From NCBI GenBank assembly GCA_026003475.1, contig BPHJ01000001.1, positions 1,177,189 to 1,241,188 of the forward strand: DNA of 64,000 nucleotides, given 5' to 3'. Positions 9,008 to 18,084 of this stretch are shown one piece after another (position 1 is the first letter of the stretch; every line of letters starts with the position of its first letter). The position numbers and the translations under genes were made by a program. Below the pieces are notes generated by a model. The model worked only from the letters and a program-made list of their open reading frames with translations, ran no database searches and was not told the origin of the DNA. The DNA is from Candidatus Kapaibacterium sp. (GTDB lineage Bacteria; Bacteroidota; Ignavibacteria; Kapaibacteriales; NICIL-2).

Positions 9008-10038
9008 ACTTGGTGTTTACCTGCACCATGGCGATGGATGCGCCAGGGTGTAGGGTCAATCTCAAAATCAAGCTTGCGATAAATGGCTGGACCGTGAAGT
9101 TCAAGCTTGATGTGGGCAACCAAGCCGATCATTGCTGCATTGTCGAGGACGTACTGCCGATCCGGCACAACCACAGGAATGCCCAGTTGCTCGGCGCGTT
9201 GGCGCATCATGTGCTGTAACGCTCGATTTGCTGCAACTCCACCAGCGATAACCATGCTCTTGGCCGCAAAGTGAGCAGCAGCACGGATAGTTTTGGCGAC
9301 CAACACCTCGACAATGGCTTGCTGAACCGATGCTGCGATATCGGCTCGGAGCTGCTCATCCACAGTTGGTTGCGATGCCAGTAAGCGGCGAACTGCTGTC
9401 TTGAGACCGCTGAAACTGAACTCGTAGCTTGGGTCGTGGAGCAACGGTCGAGGTAACTCGAACCGCACGTTGCCTGCCGCAGCAAGCTGTTCCACTGCCG
9501 GCCCGCCTGGATACCCTAACCCAAGGAGTGTTGCAATCTTGTCGAATGCCTCTCCGGCTGCATCGTCTCGCGTTGAGCCGATCAACCGATACTGGGACGT
9601 ACTCTCGAGCAAGAAAAGCAGCGTGTGACCGCCACTGGCAACCAAGACAACCGACGGTAAGGGCAACTTCGGATCAGCTAAAAAACCCGAGAGCAAATGC
9701 CCCTCTAAGTGGTGGATGGGGACACAGGGCAAGTGCCAGCGAACAGCAATACCTTTCGCAAACGATGAACCAACCACAAGCGAACCGGCAAGACCAGGTC
9801 GCACCGTGCAGGCAACGGCATCGAGCGCCGATGGATGCATCTGGGCTTCAGCCAACGCAGCAGCCACAACACCGCTTATTCGCTCAACATGCGCACGGGA
9901 TGCGAGTTCTGGTACGATACCGCCCCACGTGTGGTGCACGTGTTGGGAGGCTATGATGTTGCTGATAACGTGCCGATCGGCAATGATTGCTGCTGCCGTC
10001 TCGTCGCACGATGTTTCTATTGCTAACACGCGGGGCAT
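8980..10038 (-). CDS. tsaD: tRNA N6-adenosine threonylcarbamoyltransferase
   Basis: TsaD transfers the threonylcarbamoyl group to A37 of ANN-decoding tRNAs, working with TsaB (also in this window, at 41.7 kb) and TsaE. The ASKHA-fold N-terminus VLAIETSCDETAAAI, the metal-binding HHLEGHLLSGF and the SGGHT loop are present. The phosphate-binding GLGYPGGPAVE and C-terminal VIAGGVAANRAL are also visible. Length (352) is slightly above average. Its 3' end overlaps the convergent ClpB-fragment gene by 28 bases. It closes the transketolase operon, 10 bases after the DUF4139-like gene. Confidence 0.95.
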   Translation of the reverse strand: MPRVLAIETSCDETAAAIIADRHVISNIIASQHVHHTWGGIVPELASRAHVERISGVVAAALAEAQMHPSALDAVACTVRPGLAGSLVVGSSFAKGIAVRWHLPCVPIHHLEGHLLSGFLADPKLPLPSVVLVASGGHTLLFLLESTSQYRLIGSTRDDAAGEAFDKIATLLGLGYPGGPAVEQLAAAGNVRFELPRPLLHDPSYEFSFSGLKTAVRRLLASQPTVDEQLRADIAASVQQAIVEVLVAKTIRAAAHFAAKSMVIAGGVAANRALQHMMRQRAEQLGIPVVVPDRQYVLDNAAMIGLVAHIKLELHGPAIYRKLDFEIDPTPWRIHRHGAGKHQVYDAAVFSL

Positions 10039-10048
10039 ACTCTCCCCT

Positions 10049-11470
10049 CTACCAACGATGCTGCACCGTATAGCGGAGCATCACCACCTGGCCTGCTGCA
10101 GCAGAGACAACAAATTCGACTTGACGTGCGGATCGCTTCGTGTACGGCAATGTGCTCGCGGTGATCTCCCAATCACCAGCAAATGATTCGAGCACGCTGA
10201 CCTGTGCAGGGCTGTTTTTGCGATTGCGGATTGTGTACTCGACGGTGTACTGTGCCGCGCGTTCGGCAAGACGCTTGTAGTCAATTTCGCGCCGCGATGC
10301 TTTCACGTCGAACGATTCGCCAATTGTAAGCGTCACCTTCTCATTCGATGGTGTGTGGGCAATGTTATCCTCCCCAAGGAACTGCAGCGCACCTTGCCGA
10401 TCCTGCTGCCAAACACGCACCGATCCAGCCGGTAGTGGCTCACTTCCAGCATTGGAAAATTCGACAACGGTGGCAACGGGAACCTGCGATTCCTGATCGT
10501 CGTGTCCATAGCCACCGTAGTAATATCGGCCGCGGACGACTAATCGCTGGTTGTAGGAGAGCGTGACAGGTCCGCCGAGTAAGAGTGTCGTCACGGAGTT
10601 CGGAAGGATCGTTGCTCCCGATGGGACCGTGTAGATGTGGTACTCGTCGAGTGTTTCTTGCGTCGGAAGCTCGGCATCGGTTGAAGCGCTTGCCATACGG
10701 AGCTCGGCAGTGCCGGTTTTGTAGCGCTGTGACGAACGTTGGATGTTGACCGATCCGGCAACCAGTTGCAGCGGATTGCAGCGAAACGTTGTGCGAGTTG
10801 TATTGCTCACATTGATGTACCCAACTAGTTCCAACGTTCGATTGTCCATGAGCGTTGCACTATACGTCGCTTGCCACTGCAGCCCATCGCACTGGTAGAG
10901 TAGCTCCAACGGCTTTGGTGAGGCAGACTGTGCACTAAGCACTGTACGAATGCGCGGTGCTATGGTCACTGGTGGTGATGGCGGAGGCAGCACCAGTTCC
11001 CCGCATGGTGAAAGGAGTAGTTCACCTGTACTTGTTCGGAGGATGGCACCGTTGTAACAAGGCTCGGTTCCCCCAACGATCGAAGTCGGTGGTGTCAGGA
11101 GTTGGCCTTCGATAACCCCGCTGCGTTGGCGGAGGGTGACCGTTCTCCCAGCATACGCCTGCAGAATGTCAATGCTCGATGTAACGGTTGGCTCGAACGA
11201 AACCAATGTGACCGATACTCCTCCACTACGGGGACGGAGCACCAGAGAATTTGGAGCGATGAACTCTGGGAGTCGTTCGATAGAAACCAGGTTTTCGCCT
11301 TTTTCCAAGGGTAGCTGGAATTGCTGGCGAACAATCGCTGCATTCGAGTAGATGGTCGCTGATGTTTGCAAGGCTGAGTCTGCCTGCAGAACGATCGGCT
11401 GTTGTGACCACGCTGCTGAGATTGCGACAAGACTGAGTGCAGCACTACAGGGCAGAATGCGCATTCGCAT
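10049..11470 (-). CDS. DUF4139-like secreted protein
   Basis: This is a predicted exported protein of about 473 residues. The signal peptide MRMRILPCSAALSLVAISAA supports a start near 11470, although in-frame ATGs at 11464, 11476 and 11479 are also possible. The body resembles DUF4139 proteins: an N-terminal NAAIVRQQFQLPLEKGENLV region, then LQWQATYSATLMDNRTLELVG and a C-terminal beta-rich half with TVEYTIRNRKNSPAQVSVLE. No enzymatic motif is evident. It lies between transketolase (about 26-base overlap with the tktC stop region) and tsaD, an arrangement that says little about function. Confidence 0.6.
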   Translation of the reverse strand: MRMRILPCSAALSLVAISAAWSQQPIVLQADSALQTSATIYSNAAIVRQQFQLPLEKGENLVSIERLPEFIAPNSLVLRPRSGGVSVTLVSFEPTVTSSIDILQAYAGRTVTLRQRSGVIEGQLLTPPTSIVGGTEPCYNGAILRTSTGELLLSPCGELVLPPPSPPVTIAPRIRTVLSAQSASPKPLELLYQCDGLQWQATYSATLMDNRTLELVGYINVSNTTRTTFRCNPLQLVAGSVNIQRSSQRYKTGTAELRMASASTDAELPTQETLDEYHIYTVPSGATILPNSVTTLLLGGPVTLSYNQRLVVRGRYYYGGYGHDDQESQVPVATVVEFSNAGSEPLPAGSVRVWQQDRQGALQFLGEDNIAHTPSNEKVTLTIGESFDVKASRREIDYKRLAERAAQYTVEYTIRNRKNSPAQVSVLESFAGDWEITASTLPYTKRSARQVEFVVSAAAGQVVMLRYTVQHRW

Positions 11471-12482
11471 GAACATCATCGTAACGGGGAACATCCTTGA
11501 CCATCCGATAACTAATGAAGCCGCGGTCCCGTCGCTCGATTGCGACAAGTGCCGCAGCATAAATTTCTTTCCACGTCAAGCCAAATTTTTCCATAAGTTC
11601 TTCCGGCTCACCGCTGCCGCCGAAGCTATCCTTGACGCCAACGAACTCGATGGGGACGGGATAGTTTTTCGCAACAACTTCGGCAACGGCACCGCCCAAT
11701 CCGGCATGGACTTGATGTTCTTCTGCGGTCACGATTGCACCACACTCGCGTGCTGCGTCCACAACAGTTTCGACGTCGAACGGTTTGATGGTAGAAACGT
11801 TGATCACTCTGGCTTGGATACCGCGCTGGCTGAGCTTATCAGCGGCAAGGAGCGCTTCCCACACCATCGCGCCACATGCGATGAGTGCAACGTCGGTTCC
11901 GTCGCGGAACACCTGCGCTTTGCCGATTTGGAATGGTGTGTCGTCGCTAGTGAAAAACGGTATCGCTGCGCGCCCAAAACGGATGTAGGCAGGTCCAACC
12001 ATTTCTCCCATTGCAATGGTCGCTTTTTTTGCTTCCAAATAATCGCATGGCACCAAGAGTGTCATGTGCGGGAGTGTACGGAGATAAGCAATTTCCTCGA
12101 GAACCTGATGCGTTGCACCATCAGGTCCAACGCTGATGCCAGCGTGCCCCCCGCCGATTTTGACATTGACCTCGTTGTAGCAGACGCTGATGCGAAGCTG
12201 ATCAGCGTTGCGCAGTGCACAGAACGCTCCGTACGACGCAAAGAAGGGAATCTTACCGCTCAAGGCCAAACCTGCGGCAATGGTTGTGGCGTTCTGCTCT
12301 GCAACACCGATCGAGAAGAAGCGATCGGGAAAACGCTCCTTGAATAGCGAGGTCATGACTGAACCGGTGATATCGCCACCAAGGACGACAACATTATCAT
12401 AGCGTTCTCCGAGGACAACTAGTCCCTCGCCGAAACCTTGGCGGGTTGGTTTGGATCCACGGAGTTGAAACGGAATGCTCAT
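11445..12482 (-). CDS. Transketolase, C-terminal subunit
   Basis: This is the pyrimidine-binding plus C-terminal half of transketolase, encoded separately (345 residues). Key features are VVVLGGDITGS, FFSIGVAEQNATTIAAGLA with the conserved Glu that activates thiamine diphosphate, and the GGGHAGISVGPDGATHQ loop. The C-terminal domain shows VINVSTIKPFD and ALGGAVAEV-like strands (GLGGAVAEVVA). The partner half is immediately upstream, with a 24-base gap. Together they make an alpha2beta2-type transketolase for the non-oxidative pentose phosphate pathway. The start at 12482 (MSIPFQLRGS) is preferred over an upstream ATG. Confidence 0.9.
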   Translation of the reverse strand: MSIPFQLRGSKPTRQGFGEGLVVLGERYDNVVVLGGDITGSVMTSLFKERFPDRFFSIGVAEQNATTIAAGLALSGKIPFFASYGAFCALRNADQLRISVCYNEVNVKIGGGHAGISVGPDGATHQVLEEIAYLRTLPHMTLLVPCDYLEAKKATIAMGEMVGPAYIRFGRAAIPFFTSDDTPFQIGKAQVFRDGTDVALIACGAMVWEALLAADKLSQRGIQARVINVSTIKPFDVETVVDAARECGAIVTAEEHQVHAGLGGAVAEVVAKNYPVPIEFVGVKDSFGGSGEPEELMEKFGLTWKEIYAAALVAIERRDRGFISYRMVKDVPRYDDVHANAHSAL

Positions 12483-12506
12483 GAACGGCAACAATGAGTG
12501 ATATGA

Positions 12507-13415
12507 CTACACAGTGACTGGTTCGGGGATGTCTTCACCCAATTCGCGAAGCGCGAGGCGGGCTTGTTCCCATGTGGGCGGCTTGCCATGCCATTCGTAC
12601 CGGTCTTCCATGAAGGAAACGCCTTTGCCCATGAGTGTCTTTGCAATGATGGCAGTTGGCTTGCCGCACTCTTGCTGGCTATTAGTGACGAAGCGATCGA
12701 AGGCGCTGCAGAGTTCGTGATAGTTGTGGCCGTCAACAGTGACAACATCGAAGCCGAACGCGCGACACTTATCCTCGAGCGGATAGATGCTCATCACATC
12801 GTGGACGCGCCCATCAATTTGGCAATCATTGTTGTCAATAATCCAGCAGAAGTTGTCGAGCTTGAAATTCGAGGCTGCCATTGCAGCTTCCCATACACTT
12901 CCTTCTTGCAACTCTCCATCACCGGTGAGAGTGAAAACCCGATACCCATTCCGATCGAGCAGTTTATCTGCCATGGCCATACCGACGGCAATGGAGATAC
13001 CCTGTCCGAGTGAGCCTGTCGACGTCTCAACGCCTGGAAGTCCCATGTCCCGCCCAGGGTGTCCTTGCAATCGAGAGTTGTACTTGCGAAGGGTGCCAAG
13101 CTCTTCCTTGGGAAAGGCGCCAGTATTTGCCAGTGTTGCATAGAGTACCGGGCACATATGCCCCGCACTCAAGACGAACCGATCACGTGGAGTCCACCAA
13201 TCCTGTGGGTTGTACCGCATGTAACCGCCGAAGTAGAGCACCGCAAAAATGTCTGCGGAGCCAAGCGGGCCACCACTATGGCCTGAGCCCGCAAGGACCA
13301 ACGACTTGATGATGTCACGACGAATCATGCGGGCAATCTCGGCGAATTCGTCGGGTTGGCGGCGACGGTTGTCGAAGGTTCGCATCTCGAAGACGACAGG
13401 AAATTCAGCGCTCAT
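12507..13415 (-). CDS. Transketolase, N-terminal subunit
   Basis: This is the thiamine diphosphate-binding half of a split transketolase (about 302 residues). Landmarks are LVLAGSGHSGGPLGSADI, FVLSAGHMCPVLYA, the GSLGQGISIAVGMA stretch and the diphosphate/metal motif beginning GDGELQEGSVWEAA and ending in IDNNDCQIDG. The start is either ATG 13415 or ATG 13421; frame extension beyond that to 13526 is unconvincing. A TATTTTTG element 33 bases upstream supports these starts. The gene leads the operon tktN-tktC-DUF4139-tsaD. Confidence 0.9.
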   Translation of the reverse strand: MSAEFPVVFEMRTFDNRRRQPDEFAEIARMIRRDIIKSLVLAGSGHSGGPLGSADIFAVLYFGGYMRYNPQDWWTPRDRFVLSAGHMCPVLYATLANTGAFPKEELGTLRKYNSRLQGHPGRDMGLPGVETSTGSLGQGISIAVGMAMADKLLDRNGYRVFTLTGDGELQEGSVWEAAMAASNFKLDNFCWIIDNNDCQIDGRVHDVMSIYPLEDKCRAFGFDVVTVDGHNYHELCSAFDRFVTNSQQECGKPTAIIAKTLMGKGVSFMEDRYEWHGKPPTWEQARLALRELGEDIPEPVTV

Positions 13416-13447
13416 CAGCATAGAGAACGATTCATGCAAACACAGTG

Positions 13448-13455
13448 CAAAAATA
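13448..13455 (-). promoter_or_regulatory. Putative -7 promoter element of the transketolase operon
   Basis: TATTTTTG followed by C is found on the minus strand, identical to the elements before plsY, tRNA-Pro and gyrA. It predicts a transcript start near 13441 and a 20-26 base leader. No TTG is seen at the -33 position; a GTG lies about 19 bases upstream. Confidence 0.35.
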
Positions 13456-13573
13456 GGTGTGCGTTCGATTCCCCCACGCGGCGATGCTGAAGCTACTCCG
13501 TACGATGAACACGTAACCTCTTGCATGATTTAGGATGTATGCCGAGATCATCAATGAGAAGCCACATTCCCTG

Positions 13574-13604
13574 TTGGATATTACAAAAATGTTGATTATT
13601 TTCG
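13574..13604 (+). promoter_or_regulatory. Putative promoter of the large T9SS surface protein
   Basis: TTG (13574-13576), a 20-base spacer and TATTTTCG (13597-13604) lie in a noticeably AT-rich stretch. The predicted transcript start is near 13611, leaving a ~33-base leader that contains a strong GGAGGAGG ribosome binding site (13633-13640), exceptional in this window. Confidence 0.4.
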
Positions 13605-13643
13605 TTTGCAATTATTTGATCGTCACTGTATCGGAGGAGGTAC

Positions 13644-16600
13644 ATGAATCGCTTTATTTCCCAATGCGTGAGTGCACTGCTATTGAGTGCACTAAGTGCG
13701 ATAACGACACAGGCCCAGTACATGGGTGCACCCCGTTTCGCAGGTCGGGTGCCTACCGCTGCTGAGCTGCTCACCAATGGTTCACAGGGACGCGAGTTCG
13801 TCTTCTGTTTCCCACTCAACGATAGTCCCATTCAACCAATCACTGCGCGAGAAATCTACGTCACCTCGTCGCGGAACACCAAGTTCAAGTATGAGCTGCC
13901 GGGGTTGGGGTTTACGAAAGTGTTCACTGTTCAAGCAATGCGGGTAACAGTGCTCACGCTGCGTGATGTCCCGATGCCAGAAGCTGAAGAAAGCGAAGTT
14001 CCTCTTGACCTTGCGGCCCGTATCACCGCCGATGACCCGATATCGGTGTATGTGTACAATGGCAAGCAAGTCTCCTCGGATGGCTACCTGGCGATCCCCG
14101 TTCAGTCGTGGGGCACTGAATACATACACTTAGGCTGGCCTGATTTCCGCGAGTTCAGGAATTGGAAGGGCGGATTCGCAATTGTTGCAGCGTACCCTGA
14201 CACACGCATCACGATTCAACTACGGAAACCCAATATCGGCGACTACGGGATTACCTCAGCACGTACGGAAAAAGGGCGCCGATATGGTACTGTCTGGAAT
14301 GTCACACTCCAACCAGGGCAATGTTACCTCGTCCAGGGCGATGGTACGACACGCGGTGAATTCGATCTTTCAGGAAGCATCATCCAATCGAACAAACCTA
14401 TTGGATTCATCCCCTACCATCAACGCACGATGGTTCCCTGCTTCGATATCTTCAACGGTCGTGACCATATGATTGAAATGGTTCCGCCGACCTCTATGTG
14501 GGGACGTTCGTATGTCAGCGTAGAATACGAGCGTGGCGGTTATGGGGACTTCTTCCGTGTCGTTGCTCTCCAGGATGGGACAAACATCGTGTGTACTTCG
14601 TACGACTTCAAGACCAAGCAAAAGCTCGAAGAAGTGATTATGGCCGGTCTCAAGCGTGGTGAGGTACGCTCGATACCGGATGTGAGTTTGGTCGTCACCG
14701 GTCCTGGCCAAGCAACCGGTGTCCGCGGTATGTCGGTTTGGAGAAGCAACAAGCCATTTTTCTTGATGCAATATTCACCCTCAGCCGAATGGGACAACAA
14801 CAATTTGTTCGATCCATTCATGATCTACATCGTACCGGTCGAGCAATACACCAAGTCCACAATCTTCCAATCGCCATCCAACCCTGCGTATACCCGGCAC
14901 CGGTTCAATCTGATAGTTGCAGCAAACATCAACGACCCCGAGCAAAAGGATATCCGTTCCATCAAGCTCGATGGACAACCAATTACAACCGTAGCACCAG
15001 ATATTCTCGGTAATCGCATTCCGGGAACAAATTTCCACTATGCGCGGATTTTTATCAACAATGGTCCGCATTTGATCGAAGGGGATGCGCCCTTTGGCGC
15101 ATACGTGTATGGATGGGGTAGCTTCGATTCCTACGGGTGGCCAGCAGCAACAGCGTACCGGAAACTCGACGAGTTCGACACCATCCCACCGCCGTTGAGC
15201 AGAGAAAGCGAGTGTGGTGACTACCTTTACACCGCCGTTGAGACCGGACAGGACTTCCCCATCAACGATACGCTCCGCCATGTCGGAACGGGAATCAATG
15301 CGATTGACTTTGTCGAGGGGAAACCATCGTTCAACTATGCAATCGAAATTCTGGAAGCCGATGGCAATCCTGTGATCAATAATCTTCTGCCACACGATCA
15401 GAAAAACAGTATTGTCAAATTCCGTCTACGCGTCATCGACAAAACCAAAGATGCACAGGCATACTTCTACGTCGGTGATCGTGCGCTCAACTTCAGCTAC
15501 GACAGTGTCTTTTGGGTTGCTCCCAAAATCACAGTCACTCCCAATCCAATTGATGCGGGCAAGGTGCGTGTGGGGCGTTCTGGGGATATTACCGCAACAA
15601 TCACCAACAATGCAGATTCAACGTACCTGATAACTGATTTGCGCATGCAGAATGGCAGTGTCTTCACCATTATCGAGCCAACGATCCCGACGGGTGGAAT
15701 TGCCCTCTTACCGCGTCAGAGTATCCAAGTGCGCCTACGCTACAGCCCACAAACTGAGCACATCCGCGACAATGAACGCGATGCCGATTCGCTCCTCATC
15801 ATCGAACAGTGTACACCAATCTCGGTCCTCGTGATCGGGAGGGGTGTTCTTCCCCATATCGTTGTTGATGATTGGGATGCCGGCACCATCTCTGCTGGCC
15901 AAACGCGTTGCCACAGCCAACAACTTAGCCGCGGGCTCCGTGTTCGTAACCCCGGAACTGATGTGCTGACGATCACAGCAATTGACCGTTCAACAATCGT
16001 TCCACCGTTCTCGCTGACGGACCCAACCGATCCACCGCTTCCCATCACCATTCCACCTGGTGGTGAGGTTTACCTCAAGGAGATGTGCTTCTCGCCAGCG
16101 GTTGAAGACACCTTCTCGATCACTGTCCGCTTCGAAAGCGATGCTGCTGGCACAGGCGGAGATAAGCCGTGGTCCGTCTGGCGTGGGCAATCTATCTCAC
16201 CCGGCCCAATCGTGATCGGGAACAATTGGGGGCGTGTCCGTCTGGGCACAACTCGCATCCTCAATGGCCTCATCCGAAACGATGGGCGCGACCAGGTTGA
16301 ATGCAGCGCAGTCTATCTGCCTACCGGCGAGCAGAACTTCCGCATCGTCGGCATGGACCGTAACCCTCCGTTCACCGTCTTTCCCAGCGGGCAGGATGTG
16401 ATCAACGTGCGCATTGCATGTACCCCGCAAGCTGAGTTCGATCTTACCAGCCGCCTCAATGGAGACTTTACTGGCGTTGGAACCCGATCGGACGCACTGA
16501 CCGCTTTTGGTTACCTGGAAAAAATCGAAGCAACCGGCGCCATTTTCCGGACACCTCTTCTGGTTGGAACAACAACTCAAAGCCAAGCCGGCAACACTGA

Positions 16601-18005
16601 GCAGTTCGTCACGGTGACCAACACCAGCCAATCTGCAGAACTCAAGGTGTATTCGGTCGAAATTCTCCCAACACGCGACCCAACCCAGAACATCTATCCG
16701 GAAGATTTCCGTTTGCTCAACACCCTCCAAGATGTCACCATTCCGATTGGTGCTGCACCGGAATTGTTGGCTGTCGAGTTTCGTCCCTCTGGCGCTGGTC
16801 AGCGCAAGGCACTTGTCCGCATTCTCCACAATGCTGAGCCGCCGGTGCCCGAGCCAACAGGTCAGGCAGAAACCATCGTTGAGATCATCGGTTTTGGTTA
16901 CACCGTCCACGAACCAACACTTACGGGCCACGATTTTGGTTCTGTCACTACCTGCGACGAACCCATTGGCGCAGCGACAGTGACCAATACCGCTCCGGCA
17001 GGCACACCTGCATCTGACGTTGAAGTTATTGGAGCGCAGATCTTCGGTCCCGATGCAGCATACTTCACGCTCGTTGCTCCACCGACCCCAACAAGTCCGC
17101 TCCTTGTCCCTGCAGGAGAATCCCGCCCAATCGAGGTTCGGTTTAGTCCCGACATGCCTCGCGGCTACCGCGCATTCATTCGCGTTGAGTATCGCGGCGG
17201 AGACGCCGATACAGCAGAGTTAGTCGGGGCAGGTTTCGTTATCCCGATCGAAGTGCACACAACGTTCGCTTCGCCCCTGTTCAACTTCCGCAGTGGCACC
17301 CAAACCACTGAAGATCTGTCTGTTCGCTCGCTCAATTGGGGCGCTGCTGCTGTATCTGGATTCGATATGCGTCTTCGGTACTCGGCAAAGCAGCTCCTCT
17401 ATGTGCCCAATAGTATCGAGCGTCTCGGTGGTGGGCTCGATCAATCCTGGCAGTTGGATGCACAGGAAACCGTAGATCCAACAACAAACATCGCAGAGCT
17501 CCATATCCGAGGGCGCGGACAAACCCCCATCAATGCAAACGGCGCAATAATCCGCCTGCACTACACCGTGCTCATGTCCGATATGCCCGAGCAGCGTTTC
17601 GCACGAACTGATCTGGATGAATTTGTTCCCTACGGTAGCACGGGTAATCCTCGACGCTGCGTGGTTGCGACGCTCCTTCCCGATAGCTTACTGCCGACGA
17701 CGTGCTTCATTGATGGGCGGTTTGTCAGGATCTCGGCAACAACGTTCTCACTGATGGACGTTAGTCCCCATCCCGTCAGCGGAAATACGATCTCCATTCG
17801 TTTCAGCGTTGGGTTCGAAGCTCCGACCAGCATTCGCATCTACGATGCGCTCGGTACGCCAATCCGCACTGTACTTGACGGCACTTTACCTGCTGGAGGA
17901 TACGAGATTGAAGTGCCAGTTTCGTCACTCAGCAGTGGACTCTACTTTGTGCGATACGAAAGCGCCCACGTTCAGCACACCAAGCAACTCCTCATTGTCC
18001 GTTAG
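13644..18005 (+). CDS. Giant T9SS-exported surface protein with IgGFc-binding-like and choice-of-anchor D domains
   Basis: This is a 1453-residue secreted protein. A signal peptide (residues 1-24, ending ITTQAQ) is followed by an IgGFc-binding-protein-like region (about 60-520, with VYNGKQVSSDGYLAIPVQSW and GFIPYHQRTMVP). Next come about five ASPM-SPD2-Hydin/choice-of-anchor D type beta-sandwich repeats (about 640-1190). A cohesin-like segment (about 1195-1330, with VSGFDMRLRYSAKQLLYVP) and a C-terminal Por sorting domain (about 1365-1453; VSPHPVSGNTISIRF, then SSGLYFVRYES) complete it. The sorting domain predicts export by the type IX system and cell-surface attachment. An unusually strong SD (GGAGGAGG) and a following terminator suggest a highly expressed, monocistronic gene. 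Confidence 0.85.
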   Translation: MNRFISQCVSALLLSALSAITTQAQYMGAPRFAGRVPTAAELLTNGSQGREFVFCFPLNDSPIQPITAREIYVTSSRNTKFKYELPGLGFTKVFTVQAMRVTVLTLRDVPMPEAEESEVPLDLAARITADDPISVYVYNGKQVSSDGYLAIPVQSWGTEYIHLGWPDFREFRNWKGGFAIVAAYPDTRITIQLRKPNIGDYGITSARTEKGRRYGTVWNVTLQPGQCYLVQGDGTTRGEFDLSGSIIQSNKPIGFIPYHQRTMVPCFDIFNGRDHMIEMVPPTSMWGRSYVSVEYERGGYGDFFRVVALQDGTNIVCTSYDFKTKQKLEEVIMAGLKRGEVRSIPDVSLVVTGPGQATGVRGMSVWRSNKPFFLMQYSPSAEWDNNNLFDPFMIYIVPVEQYTKSTIFQSPSNPAYTRHRFNLIVAANINDPEQKDIRSIKLDGQPITTVAPDILGNRIPGTNFHYARIFINNGPHLIEGDAPFGAYVYGWGSFDSYGWPAATAYRKLDEFDTIPPPLSRESECGDYLYTAVETGQDFPINDTLRHVGTGINAIDFVEGKPSFNYAIEILEADGNPVINNLLPHDQKNSIVKFRLRVIDKTKDAQAYFYVGDRALNFSYDSVFWVAPKITVTPNPIDAGKVRVGRSGDITATITNNADSTYLITDLRMQNGSVFTIIEPTIPTGGIALLPRQSIQVRLRYSPQTEHIRDNERDADSLLIIEQCTPISVLVIGRGVLPHIVVDDWDAGTISAGQTRCHSQQLSRGLRVRNPGTDVLTITAIDRSTIVPPFSLTDPTDPPLPITIPPGGEVYLKEMCFSPAVEDTFSITVRFESDAAGTGGDKPWSVWRGQSISPGPIVIGNNWGRVRLGTTRILNGLIRNDGRDQVECSAVYLPTGEQNFRIVGMDRNPPFTVFPSGQDVINVRIACTPQAEFDLTSRLNGDFTGVGTRSDALTAFGYLEKIEATGAIFRTPLLVGTTTQSQAGNTEQFVTVTNTSQSAELKVYSVEILPTRDPTQNIYPEDFRLLNTLQDVTIPIGAAPELLAVEFRPSGAGQRKALVRILHNAEPPVPEPTGQAETIVEIIGFGYTVHEPTLTGHDFGSVTTCDEPIGAATVTNTAPAGTPASDVEVIGAQIFGPDAAYFTLVAPPTPTSPLLVPAGESRPIEVRFSPDMPRGYRAFIRVEYRGGDADTAELVGAGFVIPIEVHTTFASPLFNFRSGTQTTEDLSVRSLNWGAAAVSGFDMRLRYSAKQLLYVPNSIERLGGGLDQSWQLDAQETVDPTTNIAELHIRGRGQTPINANGAIIRLHYTVLMSDMPEQRFARTDLDEFVPYGSTGNPRRCVVATLLPDSLLPTTCFIDGRFVRISATTFSLMDVSPHPVSGNTISIRFSVGFEAPTSIRIYDALGTPIRTVLDGTLPAGGYEIEVPVSSLSSGLYFVRYESAHVQHTKQLLIVR

Positions 18006-18046
18006 CAAGTCGTGCTGCGCACTGTGTGAGGTATCCAATCCTTTGA

Positions 18047-18084
18047 CCAAGGCACTCTCGCACCGAGGGTGCCTTAGGTTTTTT
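18047..18084. terminator. Rho-independent terminator, possibly bidirectional
   Basis: AAGGCACTCT (18049-18058) pairs with AGGGTGCCTT (18066-18075) with one G-T wobble. It is followed on the plus strand by AGG and six T (18079-18084). It lies 43 bases after the surface-protein stop and abuts the convergent kinase-like gene. Confidence 0.75.

Noticed and set aside
12483-12506. Frameshift explanation for the two transketolase halves
   Set aside because: Each half has its own stop and start with complete motifs and a short clean gap, matching the known split form.
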